DNA from: Leptidea sinapis
Taxonomy: Eukaryota; Arthropoda; Insecta; Lepidoptera; Pieridae
Reading direction: 5' to 3'
Length of the DNA stretch: 64,000 nt
Assembly: GCF_905404315.1 (NCBI RefSeq)
Contig: NC_066286.1
Coordinates: 8,687,501 to 8,751,500 of the forward strand
Shown here: positions 53,496 through 64,000 of the stretch, piece after piece
Numbering within the stretch: the stretch's first letter is position 1
Layout of the letters: every line of letters begins with the position of its first letter
Notes under the pieces: model-generated
What the model saw: the letters and a program-made list of their open reading frames with translations, nothing else
Database searches by the model: none
Told to the model about the DNA's origin: nothing
Made by a program: the position numbers and the translations under genes

Positions 53496-53879
53496 AATAT
53501 TATTATTATTAAATATTTTTTATAATTTAGATACACTATTATAGATACAATTTAAAGCAAGATACTGCTAATCTAATTGTAAAGATACTTCAGGCATATG
53601 TCGTAGTTCTTGAACCTTAGATGATTTATACATCTAGATAGAGCCTCTTGCGGTTAAGCAACGCATGGATAAGATGCATGGTTCTTGCCTCTTAGTATCC
53701 CATTTCGTCATTAACATGTTCTCTAAAGTTTGCTGTGTTTGGTTTGTATATATTTGACAACGTATATTAGGTTGATATTTGGTCGGCTGGAACGTATCTG
53801 CTTTAAGTGATCTGTTAATACCGAGAAAAAAGCACTAGGTACGCCCCGTTCCCCCACGCGAAAAATTGAATGACATACA

Positions 53880-54740
53880 CAGGCTGTCCCAAAGTTATTG
53901 ATTGATGATTGATGATTGATGATTGATGATTGATGATTGATGATTGATGATTGATGATTGATGATTGATGATTGATGATTGATGATAGATGATTGATGAT
54001 TGATGATTGATGATTGATGATTGATGATTGATGATTGATGATTGATGATTGATGATTGATGATTGATGATTGATGATTGATGATTGATGATTGATGATTG
54101 ATGATTGATGATTGATGATTGATGATTGATGATTGATGATTGATGATTGATGATTGATGATTGATGATTGATGATTGATGATTGATGATTGATGATTGAT
54201 GATTGATGATTGATGATTGATGATTGATGATTGATGATTGATGATTGATAATTGATGATTGATGATTGATGATGATGATAATGATCTAAGCATTGATTAT
54301 TCGTAAATAAGTACCCACTTCATAGTTAGAATACTTTATAACTTAGTTTTTTTTACTTTAAAAGCGATACGAGAACGTGGGCGAGTTACAAACAGAATTG
54401 TGCCATATCATATCGAGTATTCACCATAAAATTATAAAAAAATCAAATGGCAGCGGACTCATTGAAAGATTGACGATTTGCGTAAGACAGGAGGGATCAC
54501 ATTTTGAGAAAGAAATACCCACTTAATTGACTACTTTCTCATATCTACATATCATAAAAGTAGGGGAGTTGTTTTTTAATTTAAGTCGGTTCGAGTCCCA
54601 GACGAGGCAAGTACCTAATTTTTAGAAAATCTTGGAATGCGGAATTACTAACTTTTAAAAATAACATAGTCTTCTTTCAGTAAAATATATACGATATTTA
54701 AGGTACTTTCCCTTCATGTCCCATAAGTTTGGGACACCCA
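53880..54740. mobile_element. MITE-family copy carrying an expanded satellite
   Basis: The left end CAGGCTGTCCCAAAGTTAT and right end ACTTTCCCTTCATGTCCCAT...TTTGGGACACCC are the two termini of the 272-bp element at 62136. Its 3' half (54555-54720: AAAAGTAGGGG, CCCAGACGAGGCAAGTA, GAATTACTAACTTTTAAAAA) also matches. Right after the first 20 bp the 7-bp satellite begins. The final CTG is lost at the right end. Confidence 0.8.
53898..54290. repeat. Heptamer satellite (TGATTGA)n, about 55 units
   Basis: 393 bp of nearly perfect TGATTGA repeats with two visible variants (GATAGAT near 53985 and GATAATT near 54247), ending in GATGATGATGATAATG. The 132-codon reverse frame reading INHQSS repeats is a consequence of the 7-bp period and is not a gene. 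Confidence 0.97.
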
Positions 54741-54744
54741 ACCC

Positions 54745-55945
54745 TTGGTATAGATAACATTGGTATTCGGTTGAACATACATTCGGCGCATCTCTAATAT
54801 AAATAGAATAAAAAAGATTTTTTATATGTCTTCTCCATAGATATATATTTAAAGTAAGTACGTAGATCTTTATTGGGAACAAACACACACACAGGTAAAT
54901 ATTAACAAAATATAATAACAAATAAAATTAACAAAATATGAAAATCTTATCTTAATAATTACGAATATAATATACAAGCCTTATCTAAATCAAACTAAAA
55001 ACATATATACAAAATAAATAAAATAGCTTAAAATAGTATATGTTTATTATGCACATAAAAATATTAATTAAAACTATGAAAGAGATATACGGCATGTAAA
55101 ATATTTTAGACTATATTATAATGTTAAGATTTATTTTGAGAGACACCCAACTGAAGTGTAAACAAATACATTTTATATTTATTTCTAAATGTATAAACAA
55201 TATTTATATTACGAAGGGGAGGTAAATCATTCCATTCTAATCCAGCACCCCGCTCCTCTGCGCGCCCAGTTATTTTATAACGTACTGAGCTATTTTATAT
55301 TCCCCTGTTTGTTAATAATAAAATATAATATATAAAATTTTATGTAACATGTAAAAGGGGGTGGTAATTTAAACACACATATATGTAACAATCACTGTAT
55401 TTGAACAGAGCTTCCACTTAGAAGTCACAATAAGTAATAAATACTCGAAAAAAAAATTAAAATTCCGTATTTCTATATTTGATAGTAAAATATCCTTATA
55501 CATGTAGGTATCAGAAAACTTAATTCTACAACCCTATCTACGTGTTGAGGGATAAAACTTTATTATGCTTAAAACTAATACATAAGGTTTGTGGGGGAAA
55601 AATCCAGGAAACTGGGAAAACCTGGCTATTTGCTATCTAATAAATACTCGAACTTAGCGCTCTGGCTTATACAGGGCACGACCGTCAACCATGATAATGC
55701 TACCAACTGTAAGTTGGCACTGCTGTAGTGCCAACTAACTTATACGAATCAAGTTAACTAAAAATCTGAATATTATATGCTATTTAAGTTATTTTTAATC
55801 ATAATAATAATTATATAGAATAACATCACTAATTCCTGGTTCATATAAGCAAGAAATGAATAGTTTTGGTACCCTCTGTAATATTTACTAGGCGACGTAT
55901 TTGAAAACTGTTTCTATAAACACCAACGGTTATCACATTTTATAT
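54745..55945. other. AT-rich non-coding DNA
   Basis: Nothing recognised. Around 55240-55280 (CCAGCACCCCGCTCCTCTGC) is a short GC-rich island without a frame. Confidence 0.4.
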
Positions 55946-55949
55946 ATTA

Positions 55950-56261
55950 CTAGCTGACCCAGCAAACGTTGTATTGCCGATATTAAAATCGCGATACAAA
56001 AGTAACTGTTGATCGTAGATGAGAATTGAAGTTGTATGTATTTTTTAATGCTGACTCATAACCAAACAAATTTTAAAAAAATGTCAAATAATTAAAAAAA
56101 AAATCGTGTGGACCACCCTTAACATTTAGGGCGATGAAAAATAGATGTTGTCCGATTCTCAGACCTACCCAATATGGACTCAAAATTTCATGAGAATCGG
56201 TCAAGCCGTTTCGGAGGATTTCGGTCCCGCACACCGTGACACGAGAATTTTATATATTAGA
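55950..56261 (-). mobile_element. Helitron-like element, family 1, complete ends
   Basis: The reverse strand begins TCTAATATATAAAATTCTCG at 56261 after an A and ends GCTGGGTCAGCTAG at 55950 before a T. The terminal hairpin GCAA...TTGC lies just upstream. The interior has CCGAAACGGCTTGACCGATT, TCTCATGAAATTTTGAGTCC and TACGATCAACAGTTACTTTT. 312 bp, non-autonomous, no protein. Confidence 0.85.
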
Positions 56262-56264
56262 TAA

Positions 56265-57200
56265 TGATAGATGAGACACCCACTGACAGACAGACACACG
56301 CACTACCAATGGAAGAGGGGGCTACCGATAACTGTCAGTAAGATATTTGTGTGGAAAGAACGATTACACAGTTATGAATAACAGTAGTTAATTTTTTTAT
56401 TTTACATAATTTACAAAATATGAACAAATACGATACTTAATATATTATAAAAACTGTAGAGGTTTGAGCTCAATGCATCTTAGTCTTCTCCTTATATTAG
56501 TTTTTTATATATTATAAATATCATATAAACTTAACATTAAATTCTATACTTACATACAATTACTAATATCTATAAATAGTCACAATCTGCTACAAGTAAA
56601 TTACTTACATACTAATACCTACAATAATTTAACTACAGATAATATGAACCTTACTTATATTTCAACAAGGAAACCATCTCCGAAGCAACCCAAAACAGAT
56701 ATTTCAAACATTTCCCAGGCATCCCATGACCATCGTTGTAATAAATATAATTAAAATTATTAATTGGGATATCTTATGGCTCCATAACGTTGGTATAGCT
56801 TTGTATGCGGTGTTGCTTCATAAAAAAGCATGAAACAGCCCATCATCAATAAAAAAATAACTATTAAGTAGTAATCTCCAAAGCTCTGCAATATGCGGAT
56901 GCGCCGCAATCATCTTTTCTCTTTTCTTTTAATTTTATTATGGCAAATTATAGTGCAGGCGGTTTCCTGTAGAAAAAAAAAACATAGAGAGATACAATAG
57001 ACAACAGACGCATTGTGGCTGATCTAATGACAGTTGTCTCTTGCGCCGCTTAATAACAAAATTGTCAACGACAAAGAGAATTTCAACACTACGTTCAGTC
57101 AACGAGAAACAAATCACAGAACGCAATATACTCATAATATACGCATATTATAACAGTAAAGTGATACTTCATCAGTGGTGTACGACCTAATCGCCTCGCA
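56265..57200. other. AT-rich non-coding DNA
   Basis: No recognised feature. The reverse frame at 56938-57135 is weak. Confidence 0.4.
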
Positions 57201-57210
57201 TTAAGTTCTC

Positions 57211-57337
57211 AGTGTAACGCCACGCATAAATCCTTTCCCTACACGCCGAGAGGAAGTAACACACACCTTAGCACCAGGAGTTCCTAGAGGATTAGCGGGG
57301 ACCCCCAGCTGCAGACCATCTCACCTCGGAATGTCAG
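57211..57337 (+). other. Candidate exon, GC-richer, open in one frame
   Basis: TCTCAG precedes 57211 and CAG|GTATGT ends at 57337, so both splice-site types are present. The 127-bp segment is open throughout one frame (SVTPRINPFPTRREEVTHTL, APGVPRGLAGTPSCRPSHLG) and stands out as GC-rich. TCAGTG at 57209 would also fit an initiator. It may be an internal or untranslated exon or a repeat fragment. No family is known to me. Confidence 0.3.
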
Positions 57338-57344
57338 GTATGTC

Positions 57345-57885
57345 TATATTTAGCCATAACTAATTTGCAATTTGAATACTATAAGTTTTCATACGCACGC
57401 GCTAATACAGTGTTTATGTTTAAGCTAATATAAAACGTAGATCATGAAATGAAAGAACAGATATAATTCATCGTTTGAAAGTTACCCCTCAAAAACCAAC
57501 ACTCAATAAAGGTTCCGACTTTGTTAAATCCTCGATAATTCCAGTCGATTTAACGAAATGATTTCCAACATTAATCTCATACCTTCGACAACATTATTAT
57601 GCCCAGAAGGTCGGCGATTCACTTAAAACAAGCTATTTCTCTTATAGAGGTTCGAATAAAAATGTCTGAGGGGACACCTGATTTATGTGTGTCTTTTGCT
57701 GGAACAAATATTAGATGTGTTTTTGAAGTTCATTATTTATCTACGTTTTTTTTAACAAACTAACAATTATATCTAAATTAATAATTTATAACCGTAATGT
57801 TAATAAACTTAATGCCTACTACTAGGCTAAGTCGAGTTAGTAAGTCTTTTGTGGGACGATCTCTATGTGATGTGATGATTTTACA
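57345..57885. other. AT-rich non-coding DNA
   Basis: Nothing recognised. Confidence 0.4.
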
Positions 57886-57889
57886 TTAA

Positions 57890-58235
57890 GATCCCAGATA
57901 ATGTTCAAAACAAATGTATTATGAAATTCAAAAGAATTGTTAAAAAACGTTTGTGTGGTAAAGGTTACATAATATAAATGATTTTCTTAATGATACCACA
58001 GATTGGGAATGGAGCGACCGTCCACAGGCTATTAAATAATAGGTTTAATTGTACAATATTACTTTTTTTAACCATATTACCATATAACCATATTATTTAT
58101 GGAAAAAAAGAAGAGTTGCGTCCGTTCTTCTCAGGTCTGAGGCATTCGTTTTGCAATGGGTGGTAGTTTTTGACTTTCAATAAGTGATATCATATCCTAT
58201 TTTGAATAAAAATATTTGAATTTGAATTGGGTGTA
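57890..58235 (+). pseudogene. LINE ORF2 C-terminal end with 3' UTR, family B
   Basis: AACAAATGTATTATGAAATT, AAAAGAATTGTTAAAAAACG (NKCIMKFKRIVKKR), TTGTGTGGTAAAGGTTAC and TTCTTAATGATACCACAGAT encode the ORF2 end. The UTR has CTTCTCAGGTCTGAGGCATT and ATGGGTGGTAGTTTTTGACT and ends TTTTGAATAAAAATATTTGA plus a TTGAATT tail. Confidence 0.78.
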
Positions 58236-58239
58236 ATCA

Positions 58240-59150
58240 AACCAAGATGCAAGTGAAACTTGTTCACAAAATAACATAGTAATAGATATCAGTATAAAAA
58301 TTTAAAGTAAGAAAAAACAAATTAATACATAAATATATTAGCTTTACTGATTCAGGAAAAAAACTTTATCCGGTTGTGTTGGGTTCGAAACTACGCTTCA
58401 TCTTGGGAACCAGAGTTAAATCTGGCGTATAAGACCTCTTGGAGAACCTGACTTGAAATCAGTTGTTAAAACTAAAAAAATGACTTAATTATTTAAACTT
58501 AACCTCGCAGCCGGCTGTGATGCGACATGCGATAGATTGACGAAAAAATTTGAGGTGTGTAATATAAGTTTCGATTCAAAAATATAATATCACGGGACTC
58601 TTTTATAAGTGTTAATATTGGCCGAGGAAGAAGGAAGAAATTAATCAGATACCTACTATTGCAATGGAAATGCTGAATATACAGCATCTAAGCTTTATTT
58701 ATCAATGTGCGATTGAAAGGGAAAAGACTTATGACTTCATTCTTTATAGAAGTTTATGTGACTGTACATAATGAAGGGAATTAAACACGAGTGTGGGTTT
58801 CATAGTAGGGGCGAGTTTAATAACATCACACGAGTGTTAATTATGTACAGTGACATGCACTACTTTATCTATACCCATGCTTTAAATCCTCTATTAAAGA
58901 TTCTGAAACAGTTAGCTTATTGCCAACATAAAAACACCCGATGTCCTAATAAACATGTTGTACTGAATTTAATGTCACTGCTTGTGGCGGCGACGTGGGA
59001 CGGGTCGTCCCCTTCCCTAAAATATGGTCGAGGGAGGCGATGGCTGGCCCATGCGTCATGCTCGTGAACGGGCGCTACTTGCGGTGGCAGTATGATCCTG
59101 TTGCCGGAGACTCAGTTTCAGATTCTTAAAAGTTATTATACATTATTTAT
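58240..59150. other. Non-coding DNA
   Basis: Mostly AT-rich. The patch 58975-59110 (CTTGTGGCGGCGACGTGGGA, CGGGCGCTACTTGCGGTGGC) is GC-rich and open in one frame (LVAATWDGSSPSLKYGRGRR), but no homology or splice context was found. Confidence 0.35.
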
Positions 59151-59154
59151 ATAT

Positions 59155-59495
59155 TATTTATAATCGCTTATAAAATGCTCACAGAATGCCTTTATTTATT
59201 TACGGCGTGTGTGGATGATGCAGCTACTGTACTCAATAACTTTTGTATTAATTTACATTTACTTTTTTGACTTACTCCTGTAAGGCATTGACTATTTAAC
59301 GTTTGAGTGTGTTTGTTGCATCATTTTACATATTATATTGTAATTGAAATGATTTGTAAATCGATGGAAATGTAAATCTTGATATAAAAGAGAGGCAATG
59401 AGTTTCTTGCTCCTTCTTCTCATTAGCTCAACCCTTTACGAAGTAGCGGTAGTTCAATAAGAAAAATATTTTTTTGACATTCATAAGTGTCATTT
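59155..59495 (+). repeat. LINE 3' UTR, family A
   Basis: Matches 1405-1792 along most of its length. It ends GACATTCATAAGTGTCATTT, where the last 50 bp and the TTTGA tail are missing. Confidence 0.75.
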
Positions 59496-59705
59496 GGTTG
59501 GAAGTCAATGTTCTGTATTTTTTTGCGTCTTATATTTTGTAACAGAACTTATCAGACTAGATATGATGGCGGCAAGAATCTTTTAAAAATAGTTATAATA
59601 TTAATTGTGATTAATTCTGATGGTAGAGGAGGAGAATGGCGGTGGAAATTCATATCATCAAGTAAAAGGAGCTTCTTCATCTAGCCTTCTTCGTACTCCA
59701 TTTCT

Positions 59706-59972
59706 CTAGCTAATGTCCTATGGTATATTGCTGTGGGGAAATGTTGCCGATATCGATTCCATCTTTGTGCTGCAGAAGAAGGCTATTCGCGCTTTTTATA
59801 ACCTAGGTGCTACCCTATCATATTTTACTATAAAAAGGAGCCCGCTGAGTTTCTAGCGTCAGTTCTTCTCAGGCCTGAGGCATTCTTTTTCGAATTGGTG
59901 ATAGTTTTTGACTTTCAATAAATGATATTATATGCTATTTTGAATAAAAATACTTGAATTTGAACTTGAAAG
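59706..59972 (+). pseudogene. LINE ORF2 fragment joined to family B 3' UTR
   Basis: LMSYGILLWGNVADIDSIFV and LQKKAIRAFYNLGAT match the post-RT part of LINE ORF2 (compare 10.9-11.1 kb). At about 59815 it jumps to the 3' UTR (GAGCCCGCTGAGTTTCTAGC, TTCTTCTCAGGCCTGAGGCA) and the TTTTGAATAAAAATACTTGA tail. Another internally deleted copy. Confidence 0.75.
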
Positions 59973-60125
59973 ACAAAACATTTTTACTTAAAAACACTTA
60001 ATTCCTTGTATCTGGATCATAATACTCAAACACATAGGTATATTTAATAACTACTCATTTCAATTTTAATCCATTTTCAACAACACGTTCCGACAGATTA
60101 ACAACATAATTACTATACTATAATA

Positions 60126-60155
60126 AACATTACAATATTATTATATTGTAATGTT
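60126..60155. other. Perfect 13-bp palindromic stem
   Basis: AACATTACAATAT and ATATTGTAATGTT with a 4-nt loop. May be a decayed TIR element or chance. Confidence 0.6.
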
Positions 60156-60344
60156 TTTTTTCTTAATCTTATCGAAATTCCAGGTTTAACAAACATTATG
60201 TACTTCTTTCATATCATATATATCAAATTAATAAATGATGTTGAGGCATTCCACAGGCATTCCTGAACGTATTAATGAATGCATGACTCAATTTAAATCT
60301 TTAAGCTTATCAAAATTATCAAGATTTATAAATATGTAGTAAAA

Positions 60345-60415
60345 TGGTGGGGCGTATTCCTAAAAGTGCGGGTTTGAATCCCACAATATCCATTTGTTTT
60401 TATACAAATTAAATT
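60345..60415 (+). repeat. tRNA-derived SINE 3' half
   Basis: GTGCGGGTTTGAATCCCACA (B-box), ATATCCATTTG and TACAAATTAAATTTG match the end of the type 1 SINE at 9895. Confidence 0.5.
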
Positions 60416-60419
60416 TGCC

Positions 60420-61050
60420 CTTGAAGTTTTATTAAAACTGGATCACCGCTGCGTCATATATAGTTTAAAGGGGCGGGGACCTTTCATAATGAACGGAATA
60501 ATAGAAAGACTACATTCCGTACACCTACTTATACCTAACTTCGTTCATCACTTCTTCACAATACGCGTCAACGTTTGGTACTTGAAGTTTGTATCTTGCA
60601 AAATTTATCGAAGGAGTCCTTCGGAATTCAGAATGTAGAGGAATGCCCCGAGCATAATTTTTGAACCACTTTCACAAATTACAGGCATTTTTGGTAGACG
60701 AATGACGAAACGCGACGACACTTTTTTTCAAACCTCATAATTGTTTTGGGGAAATAAACTTTTGTTTTCGTAATTGTTTTGAGCGATATATTTGTATGAT
60801 ACTTTGTAACATATAAAATGTCAAAAGCAAACAACAAATCGCAATTTATCGGTTTATTACGATCGCAGGTAGGTAATAACCTATGAGCAATAAAAACAGT
60901 CGTAAACTCTCGTCGTCATTAGAACAATATTACATTTTGGATCTTTTCAAAGTTTTGTATTTCTTAAGTAAATTTAATTAAAATAAGAATGTGTATTCAA
61001 TTTGATATGTTTTTAAAGTGATAACCCTCACTTTTAGGATTAATATACAA
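60420..61050. other. AT-rich non-coding DNA
   Basis: Nothing recognised. Confidence 0.4.
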
Positions 61051-61052
61051 AT

Positions 61053-61125
61053 AAAATTTTATGAACGATGCGGGACTCGAACCCACGACCTCCTGCCGAC
61101 CAGCCTCAACCTGAGAGTTGAACAA
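61053..61125 (-). repeat. tRNA-derived SINE head, reverse strand
   Basis: GAACGATGCGGGACTCGAAC...CCACGACCTC is the reverse complement of a tRNA 3' half, followed at the left by the SINE tail (CTCACTTTTAGGATTAATAT). It forms an inverted pair with 61160. Confidence 0.6.
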
Positions 61126-61159
61126 AGCATCCAAGATTTTATGACTATACGTCATTCAA

Positions 61160-61260
61160 ACGGTTAGCTCAGTTGGTTAGAGCACTGCCACGGAACGCCA
61201 GAGGTCGTGGGTTCGAGTCGCACATCGTTCATAAAAATTTGTTTTTCAAATTTTATTTGT
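61160..61260 (+). repeat. tRNA-like sequence (SINE head), not a functional tRNA
   Basis: The cloverleaf-like order is present: GGTTAGCTCAGTTGGTTAGA (D arm), CTGCCACGGAACGCCAG (anticodon arm, GGA in the loop by position), GTGGGTTCGAGTCGCAC (T arm). However, there are mismatches in the acceptor, anticodon and T stems, and GGA (Ser) would require a long variable arm that is absent. A degraded tRNA-derived repeat is the best reading. Confidence 0.55.
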
Positions 61261-61591
61261 GTAAGAATGTGTATATAAAAATCGTAACAAATTTTAATCT
61301 GTATATTGAATATATTTTTTAAGGAATACTTTATTTGAAGAAAGTTTGACTTTTTCTCTATCTGTTTGTATCCGTCCGGGAAAAACGTAAAACCTACTGA
61401 ATGAGTTTTCAAATTTTGCATAAATATTATAAACGAGGTCAGGACAACATATAGGCTACATACTATCACGCTAGATGCAGATATATTATTTTGCTGCTTA
61501 AGCGTCTATTTTCTTATTTATTTATTTAAAGTATCTTTTGTTGCTGCCACACCTAGGATATATTATTACAGATTTTAGTAAAATATAGTAA

Positions 61592-61685
61592 TTAATGATT
61601 TGAATAAGTGGAAATCAGTTTCTTGTTGTGGCATCTTATCACTTTTTATAATTAAAGCTCACGGTCTCCGAAGTGGTAGTAAATA
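61592..61685 (+). repeat. LINE 3' UTR fragment, family A-like
   Basis: AAGTGGAAATCAGTTTCTTG and TCTCCGAAGTGGTAGTAAAT parallel the copy at 21595. Strongly diverged. Confidence 0.45.
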
Positions 61686-61920
61686 ATAAATCGAAAGGTA
61701 AATTACCTTTCAAAGATTTAACAAATACAATGTAAGATGTTGAATGCAGTCCTATGACATAACACGTTAGAACTAATGAAAATGAAAAGAACAGGTATTA
61801 TTTATAATCTTCTTAGTCTTAATTTATATTAATTAAAGATGCGTATGTGTTTTAATTATAAAATTAAAAATTACATTGTAGAAATCATATTTGGTATCAT
61901 GAAGCAACGTTTCTTATCAA

Positions 61921-62074
61921 TCTATATATATATAAAAGAGGATGTATGTTCCCTAATAACTCCTAAACTATTCGACCGATCTCAATGAAATCTTTTGTAA
62001 TAGATTCGTTGAAGCTCAAGGAAGGTTTACATATATAATTTATTTGGCAAAACAACGTTTGCCAGGTCAGCTAG
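61921..62074 (+). mobile_element. Short Helitron-like element, family 1 ends
   Basis: Begins TCTATATATATATAAAAG after A (61920) and ends CAGGTCAGCTAG before T (62075). The 3' hairpin is perfect: GGCAAA, loop ACAACG, TTTGCC, ending 10-11 nt before CTAG. At 154 bp it keeps both ends and a different short interior (CTCCTAAACTATTCGACCGA). A second 5'-like start follows immediately (ACATATATAAAAGAGAAT). Confidence 0.85.
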
Positions 62075-62135
62075 TATACATATATAAAAGAGAATTTATG
62101 TGTGTATGTAAGTTCAATTATAACTTGAGGATATA

Positions 62136-62407
62136 CAGGATGTCCCAAAGTTATGGGACATGAAGGGAAAGTACTAGTAGTTAGTTAGTTTTTGGAAATT
62201 CTTTCGATTGGCATTATAAAAGTAGGGGTGTTTTTTTTTACATTTCAGTCAGTTCAATTCCCAGACGAGGCAAGTAATTTTTAGAAAATATTTGAATGCA
62301 GAATTACTAACTTTTAAAAATAACATAAAGTCTTCTTTCAGTAAAATAGCCTATCTTCGATATTTAAGGTACTTTCCCTTCATGTCCCATAACTTTGGGA
62401 CACCCTG
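62136..62407. mobile_element. MITE with ~40-bp terminal inverted repeats and TA flanks
   Basis: Left CAGGATGTCCCAAAGTTATG...GGACATGAAGGGAAAGTAC and the reverse complement of right CAGGGTGTCCCAAAGTTATG... differ at one or two positions. TA is present on both sides (62134-62135, 62408-62409), compatible with a Tc1/mariner-type MITE. 272 bp, no protein. An internally different, satellite-bearing relative lies at 53880. Confidence 0.85.
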
Positions 62408-62414
62408 TATATGT

Positions 62415-63440
62415 AGGTATAATATGTATTTAAAGTGAACATAGTGTCCTCAGATTTGGAATTGAGGAGATAGATTACAATGAATATCTCACCATTATAC
62501 AGAAATTGTTAAGAATATTATATAAATAACCGAAAATATCTAAAATGATCTCTTAAATCCACTGACGTAAATCAGTAAAGAAAAGGAAACGACTATTGGG
62601 ATTGAATATAAATGATCTGGATTTACAAGGTATTTTCGGGTTTCACAGATTTGGTTTGAAATATTATATTTTTACTGAGATTTTCTTTAGTTTGGTAAAC
62701 GTGTCTCTCTATAGAGCAATGATTAGCAGATTTCACCTTAATATTTTTGAAAACTTCTCTAGCTGCTTTGTGCACTTTTTGGTAGAGCAAAATTTTAATG
62801 ACTGGCGCACGCCATAAATAAATAATTAAAAAATAAATATATATAGTTAGACACTTTTTGTATCGGTGAAATCTCGTGAGTTCGCGTCACCGAAATGCTT
62901 AAAGCAGTATATCTGTAGCTATACAGCTGACGTATTGTGCAACATTAATGCTGTGAGTATCTTTTAAGTGAAATTGAATGGATTTAGTGAAAAGTTCAAT
63001 GTCTATATACTGTGCATTGTTGAAATAGTGTTTTTGTTTGATAAATATATTATTGAAAATAAGTTTTAAAAATAAATTAAATATACAATTTAATTGTTTT
63101 TAAATACTATGAAATTTCAAATCTTAATACTAAACGTTCTTTTTCTTTCGCCCATTTTATATTTCGATTTACGCTTGAATATATTGAAAAGGATAGGATA
63201 AAAGATGTATATATCCAAAATTTCTTCAGCTAAAGTTCTAAGATCTATATAGATTAGGGAGGCTTCTTAGTACTTTTTCTGTGAAACCAAATAAAACCGG
63301 ATTTGTGTTAAAAATTGCGCACGAAGTCAGAACTAGGAATTTATCCACGCATTTTTTTAAAATCTTGAACAAACTTTTATAAAAAGACTCATGTTCGGTT
63401 TACTAATTACCTACAGTTCAGCCTGTTACTTGTTCATTCA
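62415..63440. other. AT-rich non-coding DNA
   Basis: No recognised feature. A 73-codon frame at 62596-62817 has no domain. Confidence 0.4.
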
Positions 63441-63752
63441 ACAAGGGACAAGACGAGGATCGAGGAGGAGAACAGGACGTTCAGCTGATGGTAATTGACA
63501 CGCTGTGCCCATTACTATGCTAGCCGCTCAGGATTCTTGAAAAATCCAAAAATTCTGAGTGGTACTACAATTGCGCTCGTCTCCTTGAGACATAAGATGT
63601 TAAGTCTCGTTTCCCCAGTAATTTCACTAGCTACGGCGTCCTTCAGACCGAAACACAATAATGCTTACACATTACTGCTTCATGGCAGAAATAGTCGCCA
63701 TTGTGGTACCCATAATTTAGCCGGCATCCTGTGCAAAGGATCCTCCCACTGG
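63441..63752 (-). repeat. SINE-like repeat, copy 13, near full length
   Basis: From the tail side GGGACAAGACGAGG to GGATCCTCCCACTGG. It contains all blocks including the AATGCTTACACATTACTG segment. The 86-codon forward frame (63495-63755) is repeat sequence. Confidence 0.9.
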
Positions 63753-63948
63753 TAAACATAAAATATCCACATTTATGAATATAAATCACTTAACGAGCTT
63801 AACTTAATGAGCAAGAATTAAAAAGCTACTTACTACGTGTGTTAAAAAAAATAATTCGCTGATTATCTCTAAAATCAAAAGCCCACGCTCTTCTCCTTCC
63901 GTGCAACCAGTAGGCTTAATTTTACTGATACTTTACTGTTTTTTTATA

Positions 63949-64000
63949 TCTTGGCTATTTATATATATAATTTTCGTGTCACAATATTAGTTGCTATACT
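63949..64000 (+). mobile_element. Possible Helitron-like family 1 start, cut by window end
   Basis: ATATATAATTTTCGTGTCAC matches the family 1 5' region (ATATAAAATTCTCGTGTCAC). TC at 63949 follows an A. The rest lies outside the window. Confidence 0.45.

Noticed and set aside
53898..54290. CRISPR-like array
   Set aside because: A continuous 7-bp tandem satellite without spacers, in a eukaryotic context.
53895..54293. 132-codon reverse frame with INHQSS repeats
   Set aside because: It is a pure by-product of the 7-bp satellite read in triplets. No start context or unique sequence.
61160..61234. Functional tRNA gene
   Set aside because: Mismatches in three stems, and the positional anticodon GGA (Ser) without the long variable arm a Ser tRNA needs. 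A mirrored copy nearby also indicates a repeat.

Overview
The window looks like AT-rich nuclear DNA from a lepidopteran insect (moth or butterfly). It holds no complete host gene that I can recognise. The evidence is its content of insect mobile elements: jockey/CR1-type and RTE-type non-LTR retrotransposons (LINEs), an abundant A-tailed SINE-like family, Helitron-like elements with 5' TC and 3' CTAG ends, a Tc1/mariner transposon with a DD34E transposase, tRNA-derived repeats and TIR elements. No ribosome binding sites, operons or other prokaryotic signals are present. It is best read as an intergenic or long-intron segment that is a graveyard of layered insertions.

Layout. 0-12 kb: SINE-like copies, LINE 3' ends, a degenerate RTE tail, one Helitron, a tiny retroposon at 9.1 kb with a 13-bp target duplication, and a decayed LINE reverse-transcriptase end at 10.4-11.2 kb. 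12-22 kb: more LINE ends, an ORF1-like retrotransposon fragment at 16.6-16.9 kb, an LTR-promoter-like patch at 18.2 kb, and a palindromic foldback element at 18.7-19.7 kb. 22-25.7 kb: mostly featureless AT-rich DNA. 25.7-32.6 kb is the coding-dense core: a possible host signal-peptide exon, a 5'-complete but 3'-lost jockey-like LINE (ORF1 plus the first 75 codons of ORF2), and a reverse-strand LINE (endonuclease plus reverse transcriptase) sitting inside a SINE-like copy. 33-46 kb: RTE tails, Helitrons, LINE ends and TIR elements. 46.9-48.7 kb: a Tc1 element (TA duplication, matching TIRs) inside a Helitron; its transposase has lost the first catalytic Asp and carries one stop codon. 50.3 kb: a probable solo LTR with a 4-bp target duplication. 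53-54.7 kb: a tRNA-like TIR element, then a TIR element containing about 55 copies of a 7-bp satellite. 55-64 kb: Helitrons, LINE ends, tRNA-like SINE pieces and a clean 272-bp MITE.

Nothing here forms a working pathway. The functional relations are between transposons. LINE-encoded endonuclease and reverse transcriptase probably mobilised the SINE-like family, whose 3' end resembles the LINE 3' end. Tc1 and Helitron copies are nested in each other. All recognisable mobile-element reading frames are broken. Host coding potential is limited to four weak exon candidates (4.6, 25.7, 32.8 and 57.3 kb), which need transcript evidence.
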